Shown here: positions 1 to 8,403 of the stretch, piece by piece | How the letters are laid out: the number at the start of each line of letters is the position of its first letter | Position numbering within the stretch: position 1 is the first letter of the stretch | DNA from: Ignavibacteria bacterium | Lineage (GTDB): Bacteria > Bacteroidota > Ignavibacteria > Kapaibacteriales > UBA4661 | NCBI GenBank assembly: GCA_013298375.1 | Contig: JAAFHM010000012.1 | Coordinates: forward strand, 1 to 26,499 | Direction of reading: 5' to 3' | DNA length: 26,499 bases | Position numbers and translations under genes: made by a program | Notes under the pieces: generated by a model | Databases searched by the model: none | Told to the model about the DNA's origin: nothing | Seen by the model: the letters and a program-made list of their open reading frames with translations, nothing else

Positions 1-142
1 CAAAGTGTTCTGTGCCGTCATAAACTCGAAGCAGAAATACCAAGAACATCATATTTCGGTACGACCAGCAAAAAAATCTGCTTTGACTTCAGAATTTGCT
101 TGCTAAGGTCATAGAAATCGAAGGCTAACATTGCCCATTTCC

Positions 143-1510
143 TTATTTCGCCAATTCATCGTAAAAAAATGCGGAAGCAATAATTCCACGATAAAAATTC
201 TTCAACGTAAAATGTTCATCGGGCGAATGAAGATTTTCCGTGTTTAAGCCCATTCCCATCAGGACAACCGGTGCATTCAAAATAGTTTGAAAGAGCAGAA
301 CAATAGGAATAGAGCCACCTTCACGGGTTAAAAATGGTTTTTTACCAAAAGCACGTTCCATAGCCCTAAGCGCAGCACGAACCCCTTTGCTGTCGGTGGG
401 CGTAATAGCAGGATTGCCACCGTGCAGATTCGTCACTTCGACTCGAACCGTCGGCGGAGCAATGCGCTCAATGTATGCTGCGAATTTTTTTGCAATATCA
501 TCCGTATTTTGATTCGGGACAAGTCGCATAGAAATTTTCGCCGATGCCTTGCCGGGAAGCACTGTTTTAGCGCCTTCGCCCATGAAACCGCCCCAAATGC
601 CGTTCACATCCAATGTCGGACGGGCAGATGTTTTTTCTAACGTACCATAGCCAAATTCACCATCGGTGGCAGGAATATTCAACTCCTTGCAGTATGCAGC
701 CTCATCGTGGGGCAATCGGCGATACTCCTCGCGCTCCTCCGGCGTAAGTGGCAGCACATCATCGTAAAAACCGGGAATGGTGATGCGTCCGTATTCATCG
801 GTCAACTGTGCAATAATTTTCGCCAACGCATTAGCAGGATTCGCTACCGCACCGCCAAATACGCCAGAGTGTAGATCACGATTGGGTCCGGTAACGGTGA
901 TTTCCATATAACACAAACCTCGCAAACCATAACATAGTGACGGCACTTCATCGGCAAACATAGCGGTATCGGATATTAACACCGTGTCGGCAGCAAGCAT
1001 TGATGAGTGTTTGCGGAGAAATGATTCTAAATTCACACTACCGATTTCTTCTTCGCCTTCAATCAATACCTTAACGTTGACGGGCAGCTTACCGCTTGTT
1101 TTCAAATGTGCTTCGAGGCTTTTGAGTTGCATAAACACCTGCCCTTTGTCATCAACCGCCCCACGAGCATAAATTTTTCCATCGCGCACCGTTGGCTCAA
1201 AAGGCTTATTCGTCCAGAGGTGAAGCGGGTCAACAGGCTGCACGTCGTAATGCCCATAAAACAGCACCGTCGGCGCATCCTTTCCAGCGTGAAGATGCTC
1301 GCCATAGACAACAGGATGCCCATCGGTGGGGAAAATTTGAATATTTTCCAAGCCAATGGATTTCATAGAGTTCTGCACCCACTCTGCGCAACGCAAGACA
1401 TCGCCTTTGTGTTCGGGCGCGGTACTGATGCTGGGAATTTTGAGGAAGTCTTGTAATTCTTCGAGATGAGCGGATTGCTGTTGTTCGAGATAGGCCAGAA
1501 GATTACTCAT
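143..1510 (-). CDS. M20 family dipeptidase (CNDP2/DapE-like metallopeptidase)
   Basis: A 455-residue zinc peptidase of the M20 family, which hydrolyses dipeptides or small peptides, probably in the cytosol because no signal peptide is present. The metal site is complete. H87 and D89 lie in GHYDVQP, D120 in GAVDDKG, the catalytic/metal Glu pair E154-E155 in EGEEEIGS, D181 in ISDT and H428 in NLHSPDEH. H216 in DLHSGVFGG matches the lid-domain histidine that reaches across the dimer in carnosinase-type members. Length fits the family (about 450-475). The ATG at 1510 gives the normal N-terminus; no Shine-Dalgarno is evident. It is transcribed away from the DnaA-box-rich gap and looks monocistronic. 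Substrate cannot be read from the sequence. Confidence 0.93.
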   Translation of the reverse strand: MSNLLAYLEQQQSAHLEELQDFLKIPSISTAPEHKGDVLRCAEWVQNSMKSIGLENIQIFPTDGHPVVYGEHLHAGKDAPTVLFYGHYDVQPVDPLHLWTNKPFEPTVRDGKIYARGAVDDKGQVFMQLKSLEAHLKTSGKLPVNVKVLIEGEEEIGSVNLESFLRKHSSMLAADTVLISDTAMFADEVPSLCYGLRGLCYMEITVTGPNRDLHSGVFGGAVANPANALAKIIAQLTDEYGRITIPGFYDDVLPLTPEEREEYRRLPHDEAAYCKELNIPATDGEFGYGTLEKTSARPTLDVNGIWGGFMGEGAKTVLPGKASAKISMRLVPNQNTDDIAKKFAAYIERIAPPTVRVEVTNLHGGNPAITPTDSKGVRAALRAMERAFGKKPFLTREGGSIPIVLLFQTILNAPVVLMGMGLNTENLHSPDEHFTLKNFYRGIIASAFFYDELAK

Positions 1511-2044
1511 AACAAAGGGGAAAAAGTGTAAAAAAGAAGGTTTTGTGGAAAAGTCTGTGCAAAAAGTGGAATATTGGGGAAAACGGTGTGAGTAATATTA
1601 CCAAAGCATAATAGTCAGCAACACGAGGTTTTATGCAATCGGGAAGCATTATTGTTTATTGCAAAATAGTGTCAAGTATGGTAATAACCAAGATGACTTT
1701 TCCACGTTGCATTTTTTGTCAAAGTTTTCCACATATTTTCCTCACCTGTGCAAAACCTACGGGGAAACGGCGGGGAGAGTTCTGGTGAAAACACGGAGTA
1801 ATACCCACACTCTTTTCCCCGTAACGATGTTATCCCCGCTTCTGTGCATATCAGCAAGGTTGTTCAGGATTTATACAGAGCGAATTTCACAGGCAATATT
1901 ATCAGGAACACAAGGAGTAATGCAGCTTTGAAGATTATCATTCTTCAATTATCCACATTTCCCCATCTATAACTGTGGATTTATAGAGTATTTAAACAAA
2001 TAGAAATAAAATAAACCAATGATAGTGAACAACGTACACAACAT
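1511..2044. other. Gene-free region with a DnaA-box-like cluster (candidate oriC)
   Basis: This 534-bp gap holds five 9-mers matching TTWTNCACA. They are TTTTCCACA at 1544-1552 (minus), TTTTGCACA at 1556-1564 (minus), TTTTCCACA at 1725-1733 (plus), TTTTGCACA at 1747-1755 (minus) and the perfect E. coli-type box TTATCCACA at 1949-1957 (plus). Weaker relatives sit at 1698-1706, 1830-1838, 1843-1851, 1871-1879 and 1974-1982. The last of these faces the perfect box as a 7-bp inverted repeat. An A/T-rich run follows at about 1980-2025, as expected for an unwinding element. No convincing ORF is present. A replication origin is inferred; a DnaA-titrating or regulatory cluster is the alternative. No dnaA or gidA gene flanks it. 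Confidence 0.5.
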
Positions 2045-5000
2045 TCACATTTTACTTAACTTCTCTAATCGTTGTTGAGCTGTTTTACCAAAATCATCCT
2101 CGCTGTGCTGCGCAATGACGAGACGATACATCTCTTTTGCAGTTTCCACATCTTTCTGTGCTTCATAACAAACACCAAGATTCAACAACGCCAGCGTGTA
2201 CCAATCTTCCAGCCCTGAGAAGCCATTTTTATTTTTCAAAAATGCCGTTATCGCTTCGGCGTATTTTTTTTCCCGGACAAAGAGTTCTCCGATGCGGTAT
2301 TGTGCTTCGGCGGCGAGTTCGTCAGTTCGCGAAGTGGCTATCTGCTCTAACTGCGCACGGGCGCTATCGAAGAGGCTATTTTGCCGGAAAAACATCGCCA
2401 CACGGTAACGACAACGATCGCCATAATCCGACCCCTTGAAGCGTTCAGCGACTTCGCGGTAATAGCGAATTGCCTTGGAGGTGTCGCCACGCGATTCGTA
2501 GAGATTTGCCCGCTCGAAAGCCGCACGAATAGCTGCATCGTCTCCGGCGTAGAGTCGCTCTACCCGCAGAAACGTTGTATCGGCTGCCAAAAATGAAGCA
2601 CTATCGCGGCGGAGCAGCGCCAATTCGCGGCGGAGCAATGCCTGTTCCAATGCCGCACGTGGCGCAACATTGCTTTGCGGGTATTCTGCTTCGACGCGGC
2701 GAAAGGCTGTGAGGGCTTTTGCGCTGTCGTTTATGGCGGCATAACTCCGACCAATTTGGTAGAGAGCTTCGGCATTACGCGGGTTCTGGCGGTTTTTGGC
2801 GATAAAATCTTCAAATTCTGCGGCTGCATTGACAAATTTACCCGAATTGAACAAGGTTTCTGCTTTTTTGAATTTCACTTCCTGTGCAAGTGTCGAACCG
2901 GGGCTGGCGTTGATATATTTGTCCGCAATCGCCGTTGCCGAATCTTCCTTGCCTTGCAGCATATAGCAATATTGAATCGCATTGACGGCATCGGGTGCAA
3001 GCGGGTGAAGCGGGAAAACATCGGCTACGGCGCGATAGGCTTGAATAGCAGCATCGTACTTTTCTGTGTTGAAATAGCTGTCTCCAAGCGCGTAGTAGGC
3101 ACGTGGAGCTGCCGAACCCTGCGGATACGCATCCAGCAATGCCCGTAGTTCCTTTGCTGCTTCGTCGAATCGGCGCTGTTGAAAATATGTCCACGCCGCA
3201 CCGTACATCGCATCATCTGCCAATGGGGACGATGGATAGGCTTTCGCAAAATCGCGCATTGCCTCAAGTGCTTGGTCGTACTCCAACAAGCGATAGAGCG
3301 ATTGTCCGAGTTGGAATGCAGCATATTCGCCTTGTTCGGTTTTGGGCTTGAGGCGGGCAGCTTGGCGATAGGACTCGGCGGCGGCGCGGTAATTTTTGGT
3401 AATGTAGAGCCCATCGCCTTTTCGTGCCAGAACGTCAAGCGCAAAGCCGCTTTCGGGGTATTCGCGCAAAAGCCGCGTGAAGGTCGCCGCCGATTCGGTG
3501 AACTGCCGCAGACGAAACTGCGTCCAACCCAAGCCGTAGAGCGCTTCTTCAGCACGTTCGCTCTGCTGATATTCCGTCAAAAAAGTTTGATAGCCTCGTG
3601 CAGCATTTTGAAGCAAATCCGCTTGATATTGAGCCTCGACAATCCAAAAAGCGGCTTCTGCACGGTGATTGTTGATGCGGTCGCTGCTCGGATTATCAGT
3701 TGAATGTGGGTTGTCGTTCAAAAAGCGTGTCAGTTGTGTGATAGCATCGCGGTACTCTTTTGTTCCAATGAGTGCCATACCGCGCTTTAAGACTGCTTCG
3801 GTGAGATAATTGTCGCGTTCAGGCAAGGCATAGAGCGGCACTTGAGCCAAAAGGAGTTCCGTTCTTTCAAAAGAGCGTACCGCAAGGGCAAAACTTTTTG
3901 CTTCGAGTGCCGTTTCGCCCAAAAGGAGATTGATGCGCATTTGCGTTGCCGCATCGGGAGCTTCGCGGGCGGCGCGTTCAAGCGTTTTCCGAGCATCGTC
4001 GTATTTTCCATCGTGGTAATAAATTTCGCCCAATTCCAAGAGTGCTTCGGCGGGAAAAGGAAAATCCGATTGTACCGCCAGAGCGCTCAATTCCTTGCGG
4101 GCAGTTTCGCTTTCGCCCTTGCGTTTGAGCGCAATCGTGCGGTAAAGCCTCGCAACTCCTGCCAAACGAGAGTATTCGGGATTGGTTAAATCATCGGCAT
4201 CTATCACCGCGTCATACTCCGCAAGAGCAGTGTTAATCATGCTTTCAGAGGAGTCTGCCAGATTTAACAAAGCATAACCCTTGCCCAGACGCGCTCTGAG
4301 CATCAAGGAGGTACGGGGGAATTGTTTGAAGAGCGCCTCAAAACTCTGCAATGCCGCTTCAAATCGCCGTGCAACGGCATTTGCCTCGCCACGCAAGTAC
4401 AAAATTTGCTCTCGTGCATTGTCGGCATAACTTTGTGGCTCAATGCTTTGAACATTATTTTGAGTGCTGCTTGAAGCAGTAGAAGCCTGATTTTGTGCGG
4501 TATTCAGCACCGTTGCTGCCGATTCTAACTCCGCAAGCGCCCGTGCAGAGCGTCGGAATTGAAGATGATTTTGTGCCGAGCGAATATGCGCTGCCAGCCG
4601 TACGTTTCCTTGTGGGTAATTCGCAATAATGCGGTCATAGCGGGCAAGCGCTGTATCGTATTGTCGGCGCAGTTCGGCAGAGCGGGCGAGAAAAAACAGT
4701 GCGTCATCAGCATAGCGTCCACGCGGATAGCGGTTTGATGTGCGCTCAAAAGTCGCTTGAGCGCTGTCGGCAAAGGCGGGATTGCTTGCGCCATCCTGCA
4801 AATAACACACGCCCTGCCAATACAAACCATCTGCCAAAAGCGGTGCGTAGGCGCTATCGCCGCCTCTAACCGCCAGATTATGCGCGGCTGAGGCAATGCT
4901 TTGAGCAAAAAATTCGCGGGCTTCGGCATAATTTTCCCGTTCCAAATGGCGGTTTGCTGCGAGTTCGTAGGCAAAAGGGAGAAGAGGAGAATTGGGGCAA

Positions 5001-5335
5001 CGAAGTGCAAAGCTGTCCAAAGTACGCCACGCATGAACGTATTCGTCAGGGTTTTGCGCTCCGGCACGGAACTGTGCATCGGCAAGAAGCAAGGCAGCAT
5101 GGTCGCTTGCTGCTGCTGTTGGAAAGCGTTTGAGAGCCGTCAATAGGCGCTTTTGTGTTTCTTGCTGCACATCGCGGCGAAACCATGCGTTTGCATCTTG
5201 AAACAGTTCCGTACCGTAATCAAGCGGCATCGGTGTTAGTTGCGCACGGAGGTTTGGCACGGTGCCGACGACGAGCAACGCCAATAACAAACGTATGATA
5301 GCGTGATGCAGAAATATTCTGGGGCGAACATTCAT
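2045..5335 (-). CDS. Large secreted tetratricopeptide-repeat protein
   Basis: A 1096-residue protein with a Sec signal peptide. A basic N-terminus (MNVRPR) leads to a hydrophobic core around residues 12-27, and cleavage is likely near LRA|QLTP at about residue 31. The rest is nearly all helical TPR units of the TPR_6/YbgF-BamD kind, with repeated patterns such as Y..G..Y...G.Y..A...Y..... and linkers like YPQG, YPES and YPSS before each new unit. It probably acts in the periplasm as a protein-protein scaffold. Large TPR proteins of this type are common in Bacteroidota and Chlorobiota, often near gliding or envelope genes, but no partner is shown here. A TAGATTTG promoter element lies 55 bp upstream, and no terminator was seen after the stop. 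Specific function unknown. Confidence 0.88.
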   Translation of the reverse strand: MNVRPRIFLHHAIIRLLLALLVVGTVPNLRAQLTPMPLDYGTELFQDANAWFRRDVQQETQKRLLTALKRFPTAAASDHAALLLADAQFRAGAQNPDEYVHAWRTLDSFALRCPNSPLLPFAYELAANRHLERENYAEAREFFAQSIASAAHNLAVRGGDSAYAPLLADGLYWQGVCYLQDGASNPAFADSAQATFERTSNRYPRGRYADDALFFLARSAELRRQYDTALARYDRIIANYPQGNVRLAAHIRSAQNHLQFRRSARALAELESAATVLNTAQNQASTASSSTQNNVQSIEPQSYADNAREQILYLRGEANAVARRFEAALQSFEALFKQFPRTSLMLRARLGKGYALLNLADSSESMINTALAEYDAVIDADDLTNPEYSRLAGVARLYRTIALKRKGESETARKELSALAVQSDFPFPAEALLELGEIYYHDGKYDDARKTLERAAREAPDAATQMRINLLLGETALEAKSFALAVRSFERTELLLAQVPLYALPERDNYLTEAVLKRGMALIGTKEYRDAITQLTRFLNDNPHSTDNPSSDRINNHRAEAAFWIVEAQYQADLLQNAARGYQTFLTEYQQSERAEEALYGLGWTQFRLRQFTESAATFTRLLREYPESGFALDVLARKGDGLYITKNYRAAAESYRQAARLKPKTEQGEYAAFQLGQSLYRLLEYDQALEAMRDFAKAYPSSPLADDAMYGAAWTYFQQRRFDEAAKELRALLDAYPQGSAAPRAYYALGDSYFNTEKYDAAIQAYRAVADVFPLHPLAPDAVNAIQYCYMLQGKEDSATAIADKYINASPGSTLAQEVKFKKAETLFNSGKFVNAAAEFEDFIAKNRQNPRNAEALYQIGRSYAAINDSAKALTAFRRVEAEYPQSNVAPRAALEQALLRRELALLRRDSASFLAADTTFLRVERLYAGDDAAIRAAFERANLYESRGDTSKAIRYYREVAERFKGSDYGDRCRYRVAMFFRQNSLFDSARAQLEQIATSRTDELAAEAQYRIGELFVREKKYAEAITAFLKNKNGFSGLEDWYTLALLNLGVCYEAQKDVETAKEMYRLVIAQHSEDDFGKTAQQRLEKLSKM

Positions 5336-5389
5336 AGTTGGGTCAGAGCAAAGCAGCCTTGCGGCGGTTCAGGGAAAGGATTTTCTGTG

Positions 5390-5397
5390 CAAATCTA
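5390..5397 (-). promoter_or_regulatory. Bacteroidota-type -7 element upstream of the TPR gene
   Basis: The minus strand reads TAGATTTG, a perfect match to the Bacteroidota -7 consensus TAnnTTTG, and it is identical to the element in front of the AIPR gene. The -33 box is weak: AATG instead of TTTG at a 19-bp spacing. It would give a leader of about 50 nt for the gene starting at 5335. Confidence 0.45.
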
Positions 5398-5440
5398 CAC
5401 AAAATTCTTTCAAGCGCATTAGTGTTCCTACGCCAGAGGT

Positions 5441-6421
5441 TCAGCGCCGTGAAGCCGCTTTGGTGATACGATTCATCAAGGCAATATTTTGTTGTATGGT
5501 TTCATCGCAAACGATAATGACGGCACGAAACCCCTGCTCGTCTGCTGTGCGCAATGCGGCATAGAGCGATTGTTCGGAAAGCGCGAGAATACTTGTGCCG
5601 TTGGCAAATGCGGCATCAGCGAGAATAAGTGCGGGATGGTGATTTTTTGCTAATTCAAAAGACTCTTGCAAGGACGAAGCTAGAATCACTGCCGCATCGG
5701 GCGCATAATGCCGATATTTCATGCCGGGCGATTGCGGGGCAATCATTTGGTTATCTTTACCAACATCAGCATAAACAAACGGCGTGAAACCTTGCGCCAA
5801 AGCAACGGCATTCAGTTGTTCTTGCGTAATGCTGCCCGGGCGCAAGATAGTAAGAGGGTCAGAGAGAATATTGACGACGGTGGATTCGATGCCAACTTCG
5901 CAGGAACCACCATCCAACACTGCTGCAATCCGCCCTTCGAGGTCATGGAGTACGTGCTGCGCAGTTGTTGGGCTGGGATACCCGGAGCGATTTGCTGACG
6001 GCGCGACTAGCGGCTCTCCAACTGCACGAATGAGCGCCTGAGCTACGGGATGTTCAGGAAAGCGCACCGCTACGCTGGAAAGACCGCCCGTAACGGCATC
6101 GGTTATATTCGGGTGTTTTGGCAGAATCATTGTCAGCGCTCCCGGACAAAATGCGGCGTAGAGGGCATCAAAGATTTGTTGCGTTCTGGCATCCAAAGGA
6201 CTGGAAACGCTCTTTACATCGGCTTTTTCGGCACAATGCACAATAAGAGGGTTATCGGACGGGCGACCTTTTGCCAGAAAAATACGCTTCACGGCGCGTT
6301 CATCAAAAACTCGTGCGCCCAAACCATAAACTGTTTCGGTCGGAAAAGCAACGAGTTCGCCGGAACGCAGAAGATGTGCGGCTTCGGAGATATGCTCAGA
6401 TGTAAGGAGGCGCGTGGTCAT
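5441..6421 (-). CDS. tsaC/sua5: Threonylcarbamoyl-AMP synthase, Sua5 type (t6A tRNA modification)
   Basis: Makes L-threonylcarbamoyladenylate from threonine, bicarbonate and ATP, the first step of t6A formation at A37 of ANN-decoding tRNAs. The 326-residue length and two domains identify the long Sua5 form rather than short TsaC. The YrdC domain (about 8-205) has FPTETVYGLG (26-35), KGRPSDNPL (51-59), SANRSGYPS (142-150) and ESTVVNI (179-185). The conserved linker SPGMKYRHYAP (231-241) leads into the C-terminal Sua5 domain (about 245-326). Its ATG overlaps the TGA of the upstream AIPR gene (ATGA), so the two are almost certainly co-transcribed and translationally coupled. Function of the enzyme is secure; the link to a phage-resistance gene is unusual. 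Confidence 0.95.
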   Translation of the reverse strand: MTTRLLTSEHISEAAHLLRSGELVAFPTETVYGLGARVFDERAVKRIFLAKGRPSDNPLIVHCAEKADVKSVSSPLDARTQQIFDALYAAFCPGALTMILPKHPNITDAVTGGLSSVAVRFPEHPVAQALIRAVGEPLVAPSANRSGYPSPTTAQHVLHDLEGRIAAVLDGGSCEVGIESTVVNILSDPLTILRPGSITQEQLNAVALAQGFTPFVYADVGKDNQMIAPQSPGMKYRHYAPDAAVILASSLQESFELAKNHHPALILADAAFANGTSILALSEQSLYAALRTADEQGFRAVIIVCDETIQQNIALMNRITKAASRR

Positions 6422-8250
6422 TGCATCCTTTCGGATGTATGGATTTCAATACGTTCTATCTCGTCAAGAGAAATATCGGTTTCCTCAAGTTTGGCTCTCA
6501 TGCGCTCGTAATGCTGAGGGTCAATCGTTAAATTTACCCAATTTTCTATGCTTACGTCCCCGCCTTCTCGTAGCATCATTTCGTCGGCGATATACTGACC
6601 AGTAAATATATCACATTGAATAATAAAATCAAGATTCTTGATTTTGTATTGCTTCAGTATTTCTCCGGCAATTTGAATATCGTGTCCACGCTTTTTTTTG
6701 AGATACTTTGTTATTATGAGCGCGGTTAGTGCTAGTCTGAAGGCACCCAAACTGAGAAATGCTTCTTGAGGAATTTCGCTGTCTTGCTGCCAAATCGTTG
6801 CGAAAATGTAATAGCTGGCACACATTTTTTCAAATGTTGTATCGCTATTGAAAATTTTCTCATACAACCCTTGATGATGCTCTTTCCGCGATAAAAACAG
6901 AAGATTTTTATCGGTCTTGCGCTGCTCAATGCTGCTCAAAAAAGCACTGTTTGGGTCTTGCAGTCCGCATATTAAATAGGCACTTGCAAATACTTCATTT
7001 GATACAACTGTAATGCCTTTTGGTGGTTGTTCTCGAAACTCGCCTGCTCGCTTTTCGTACCAAATATTCGTGGCGTAGGATGCATTTTGCAAAGCAATTT
7101 GAATATCATCGTTTGCATGAAAGTCGCGGTCTTCGACGGGGTTTTGCGCATTGGTGTAGCGCGTGACTTTTAAGTCAAACTCGCGTCCTGCGGACTTGAG
7201 TAAACGCAATGTAATGAGCGTGTCGCGGTTCATTTCCTTACGTTTTGATTCCGAAGCATTTTGGTAGGCGTGATAAATTGAATAGACCGTTTGCGCCCCG
7301 TTGATGACCTGCAAACCAGTAATCGTGAAGGTCGTTGCCTGATTGCGGACAACGGGTAAATCGGGCGTGATGGCGGTTATGCCGTTGTTGTAATACCAAA
7401 AATAGAGTGGATCGTCAATAGCTGTGCGTTCAATATCGGTATTGAATTGGGATTGTAACAACGGATTACGCACGTTTTTTTGAAACAATAAAAAACCAAA
7501 TTGCTGGAATAATCTCCATAACATTTCAGGGCGCACAAGAAAAACCAATGCGTCGAAAGGCTTGGTAATGGCAATATGATTGAACTGTCCGTCTAAGCGC
7601 TCTATTTCTAGGTTTATGCTTTGTTCTTCTGGGTTTGCGTAGCGTTCAAGAGGGTTTTCTGGGGCAATGTTTTTGAATCTGCGGTCAATATAATCGGCTT
7701 TGAGGCGGTTAATATCAATGACTTCAAACCGTGTTCTCGCCTGATTGCGCTCAAAAGCGGCAATGTTTTCGTCTGCTGCGGGGTTGTGATTGCAGAGCGT
7801 TAGAAAAATAAATTTCACATCACCATTATTGCGCAAATGTTCATACAAATCATCCAATTTCTTTTCCAATTTCTCGCTGATATTCTTCTTTCCGCCACTT
7901 AACAACACCTCAAAATCGTTCAACGTTGCCAGAATTTGATTTTTCCCGGCCTGTTTTTCGCACCCACTCCCGGCATTCCATTTCGATTGTACAATGTAGA
8001 ATATCGTGCTTCCATCAGCATTTTTTTTGTCAAAAATAATATCACAGGAGCTATCTTTTTGATTCTCCGTGATGTAGGGAAGGTAGTTGTGAATTTTTCC
8101 GTAAAACTCCAAAAACCAAATGAGGAAAGCATACGATTTTTGATTCTCGGTCTTAGTTCGGTACTTTTGAAGGTCTTTGTCATCAGGATTTCTCGCAATA
8201 ATAGCGTCTAATTGCGCATCAATAATGGAGTAAAACTCAGGTGTTAGCAT
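6418..8250 (-). CDS. AIPR-family abortive infection / phage resistance protein
   Basis: A 610-residue member of the AIPR family, first linked to abortive phage infection. Family hallmarks are FWYYNNGIT (284-292), VINGAQTVYS (315-324) and RYTNAQNPVEDRDFHAND (364-381). The N-terminal part has D70 in SSCDIIFD followed by Q88-S-K90 in IVQSKW, the pattern of a PD-(D/E)xK nuclease with Q replacing E, so a nuclease role is inferred. The frame extends upstream to a TTG at 8292, but the ATG at 8250 is chosen: the TTG would sit at the expected transcription start, only 4 bases from the -7 box at 8297-8304, and MLTPEFYSIID looks like a natural start. It overlaps sua5 by 4 bp and has its own promoter. 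It could be a solitary defence gene or one component of a larger unit. Confidence 0.87.
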   Translation of the reverse strand: MLTPEFYSIIDAQLDAIIARNPDDKDLQKYRTKTENQKSYAFLIWFLEFYGKIHNYLPYITENQKDSSCDIIFDKKNADGSTIFYIVQSKWNAGSGCEKQAGKNQILATLNDFEVLLSGGKKNISEKLEKKLDDLYEHLRNNGDVKFIFLTLCNHNPAADENIAAFERNQARTRFEVIDINRLKADYIDRRFKNIAPENPLERYANPEEQSINLEIERLDGQFNHIAITKPFDALVFLVRPEMLWRLFQQFGFLLFQKNVRNPLLQSQFNTDIERTAIDDPLYFWYYNNGITAITPDLPVVRNQATTFTITGLQVINGAQTVYSIYHAYQNASESKRKEMNRDTLITLRLLKSAGREFDLKVTRYTNAQNPVEDRDFHANDDIQIALQNASYATNIWYEKRAGEFREQPPKGITVVSNEVFASAYLICGLQDPNSAFLSSIEQRKTDKNLLFLSRKEHHQGLYEKIFNSDTTFEKMCASYYIFATIWQQDSEIPQEAFLSLGAFRLALTALIITKYLKKKRGHDIQIAGEILKQYKIKNLDFIIQCDIFTGQYIADEMMLREGGDVSIENWVNLTIDPQHYERMRAKLEETDISLDEIERIEIHTSERMQ

Positions 8251-8296
8251 AGCACAAGCAAGAAAACAAATCGTGAGCAGGAATGTTGTCAAAGCG

Positions 8297-8327
8297 CAAA
8301 TCTACACCCAATTCACGTATTGACAAA
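8297..8327 (-). promoter_or_regulatory. Bacteroidota-type promoter of the AIPR-sua5 operon
   Basis: On the minus strand a TTTG box (complement of 8324-8327) is followed after exactly 19 bp by TAGATTTG (complement of 8297-8304). This fits the TTTG-N19-21-TAnnTTTG promoter used by the primary sigma factor of Bacteroidota. It lies just after the malate synthase terminator and about 46 bp before the ATG at 8250, so the operon can be transcribed independently of the upstream gene. Confidence 0.7.
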
Positions 8328-8333
8328 ACTATC

Positions 8334-8375
8334 AAAAAAAAGCCCTTGCGCTTCAGGAAGAATCGGCGCAAGGGC
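8334..8375 (-). terminator. Intrinsic terminator after malate synthase
   Basis: A perfect 10-bp inverted repeat, GCCCTTGCGC (8342-8351) and GCGCAAGGGC (8366-8375), has a 14-nt loop. On the minus strand it is followed by eight T residues (complement of 8334-8341). It lies 28 bp past the malate synthase stop. Confidence 0.88.
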
Positions 8376-8403
8376 GAGATATTGTGATTGCGAATATCAA
8401 TCG

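Noticed and set aside
1..142. A minus-strand mini-ORF (about 35 codons, start near 129) overlapping a second start at 21 that leaves the window
   Set aside because: Too short to judge and without recognisable features; the second frame is only seven codons long before the window ends.
1659..1931. A 90-codon plus-strand open frame inside the DnaA-box region
   Set aside because: No family motif, no ribosome site, composition like intergenic DNA, and it spans several box-like 9-mers.
1949..1982. Inverted repeat TTATCCACA...TGTGGATTT read as a terminator for the TPR gene
   Set aside because: No T run follows on the minus strand, the stem is only 7 bp, and both arms match DnaA-box sequence.
2675..3703. 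Several 100-175-codon plus-strand frames opposite the TPR gene
   Set aside because: Shadow frames opposite a repetitive, well-supported coding sequence; Cys/Arg/Phe-rich with no motifs.
8251..8292. Upstream TTG start giving AIPR a 14-residue hydrophobic leader (MTTFLLTICFLACA)
   Set aside because: It lies only 4 bases from the -7 box at 8297-8304, at the expected transcription start. The ATG at 8250 is the better start, so a signal peptide is not claimed.
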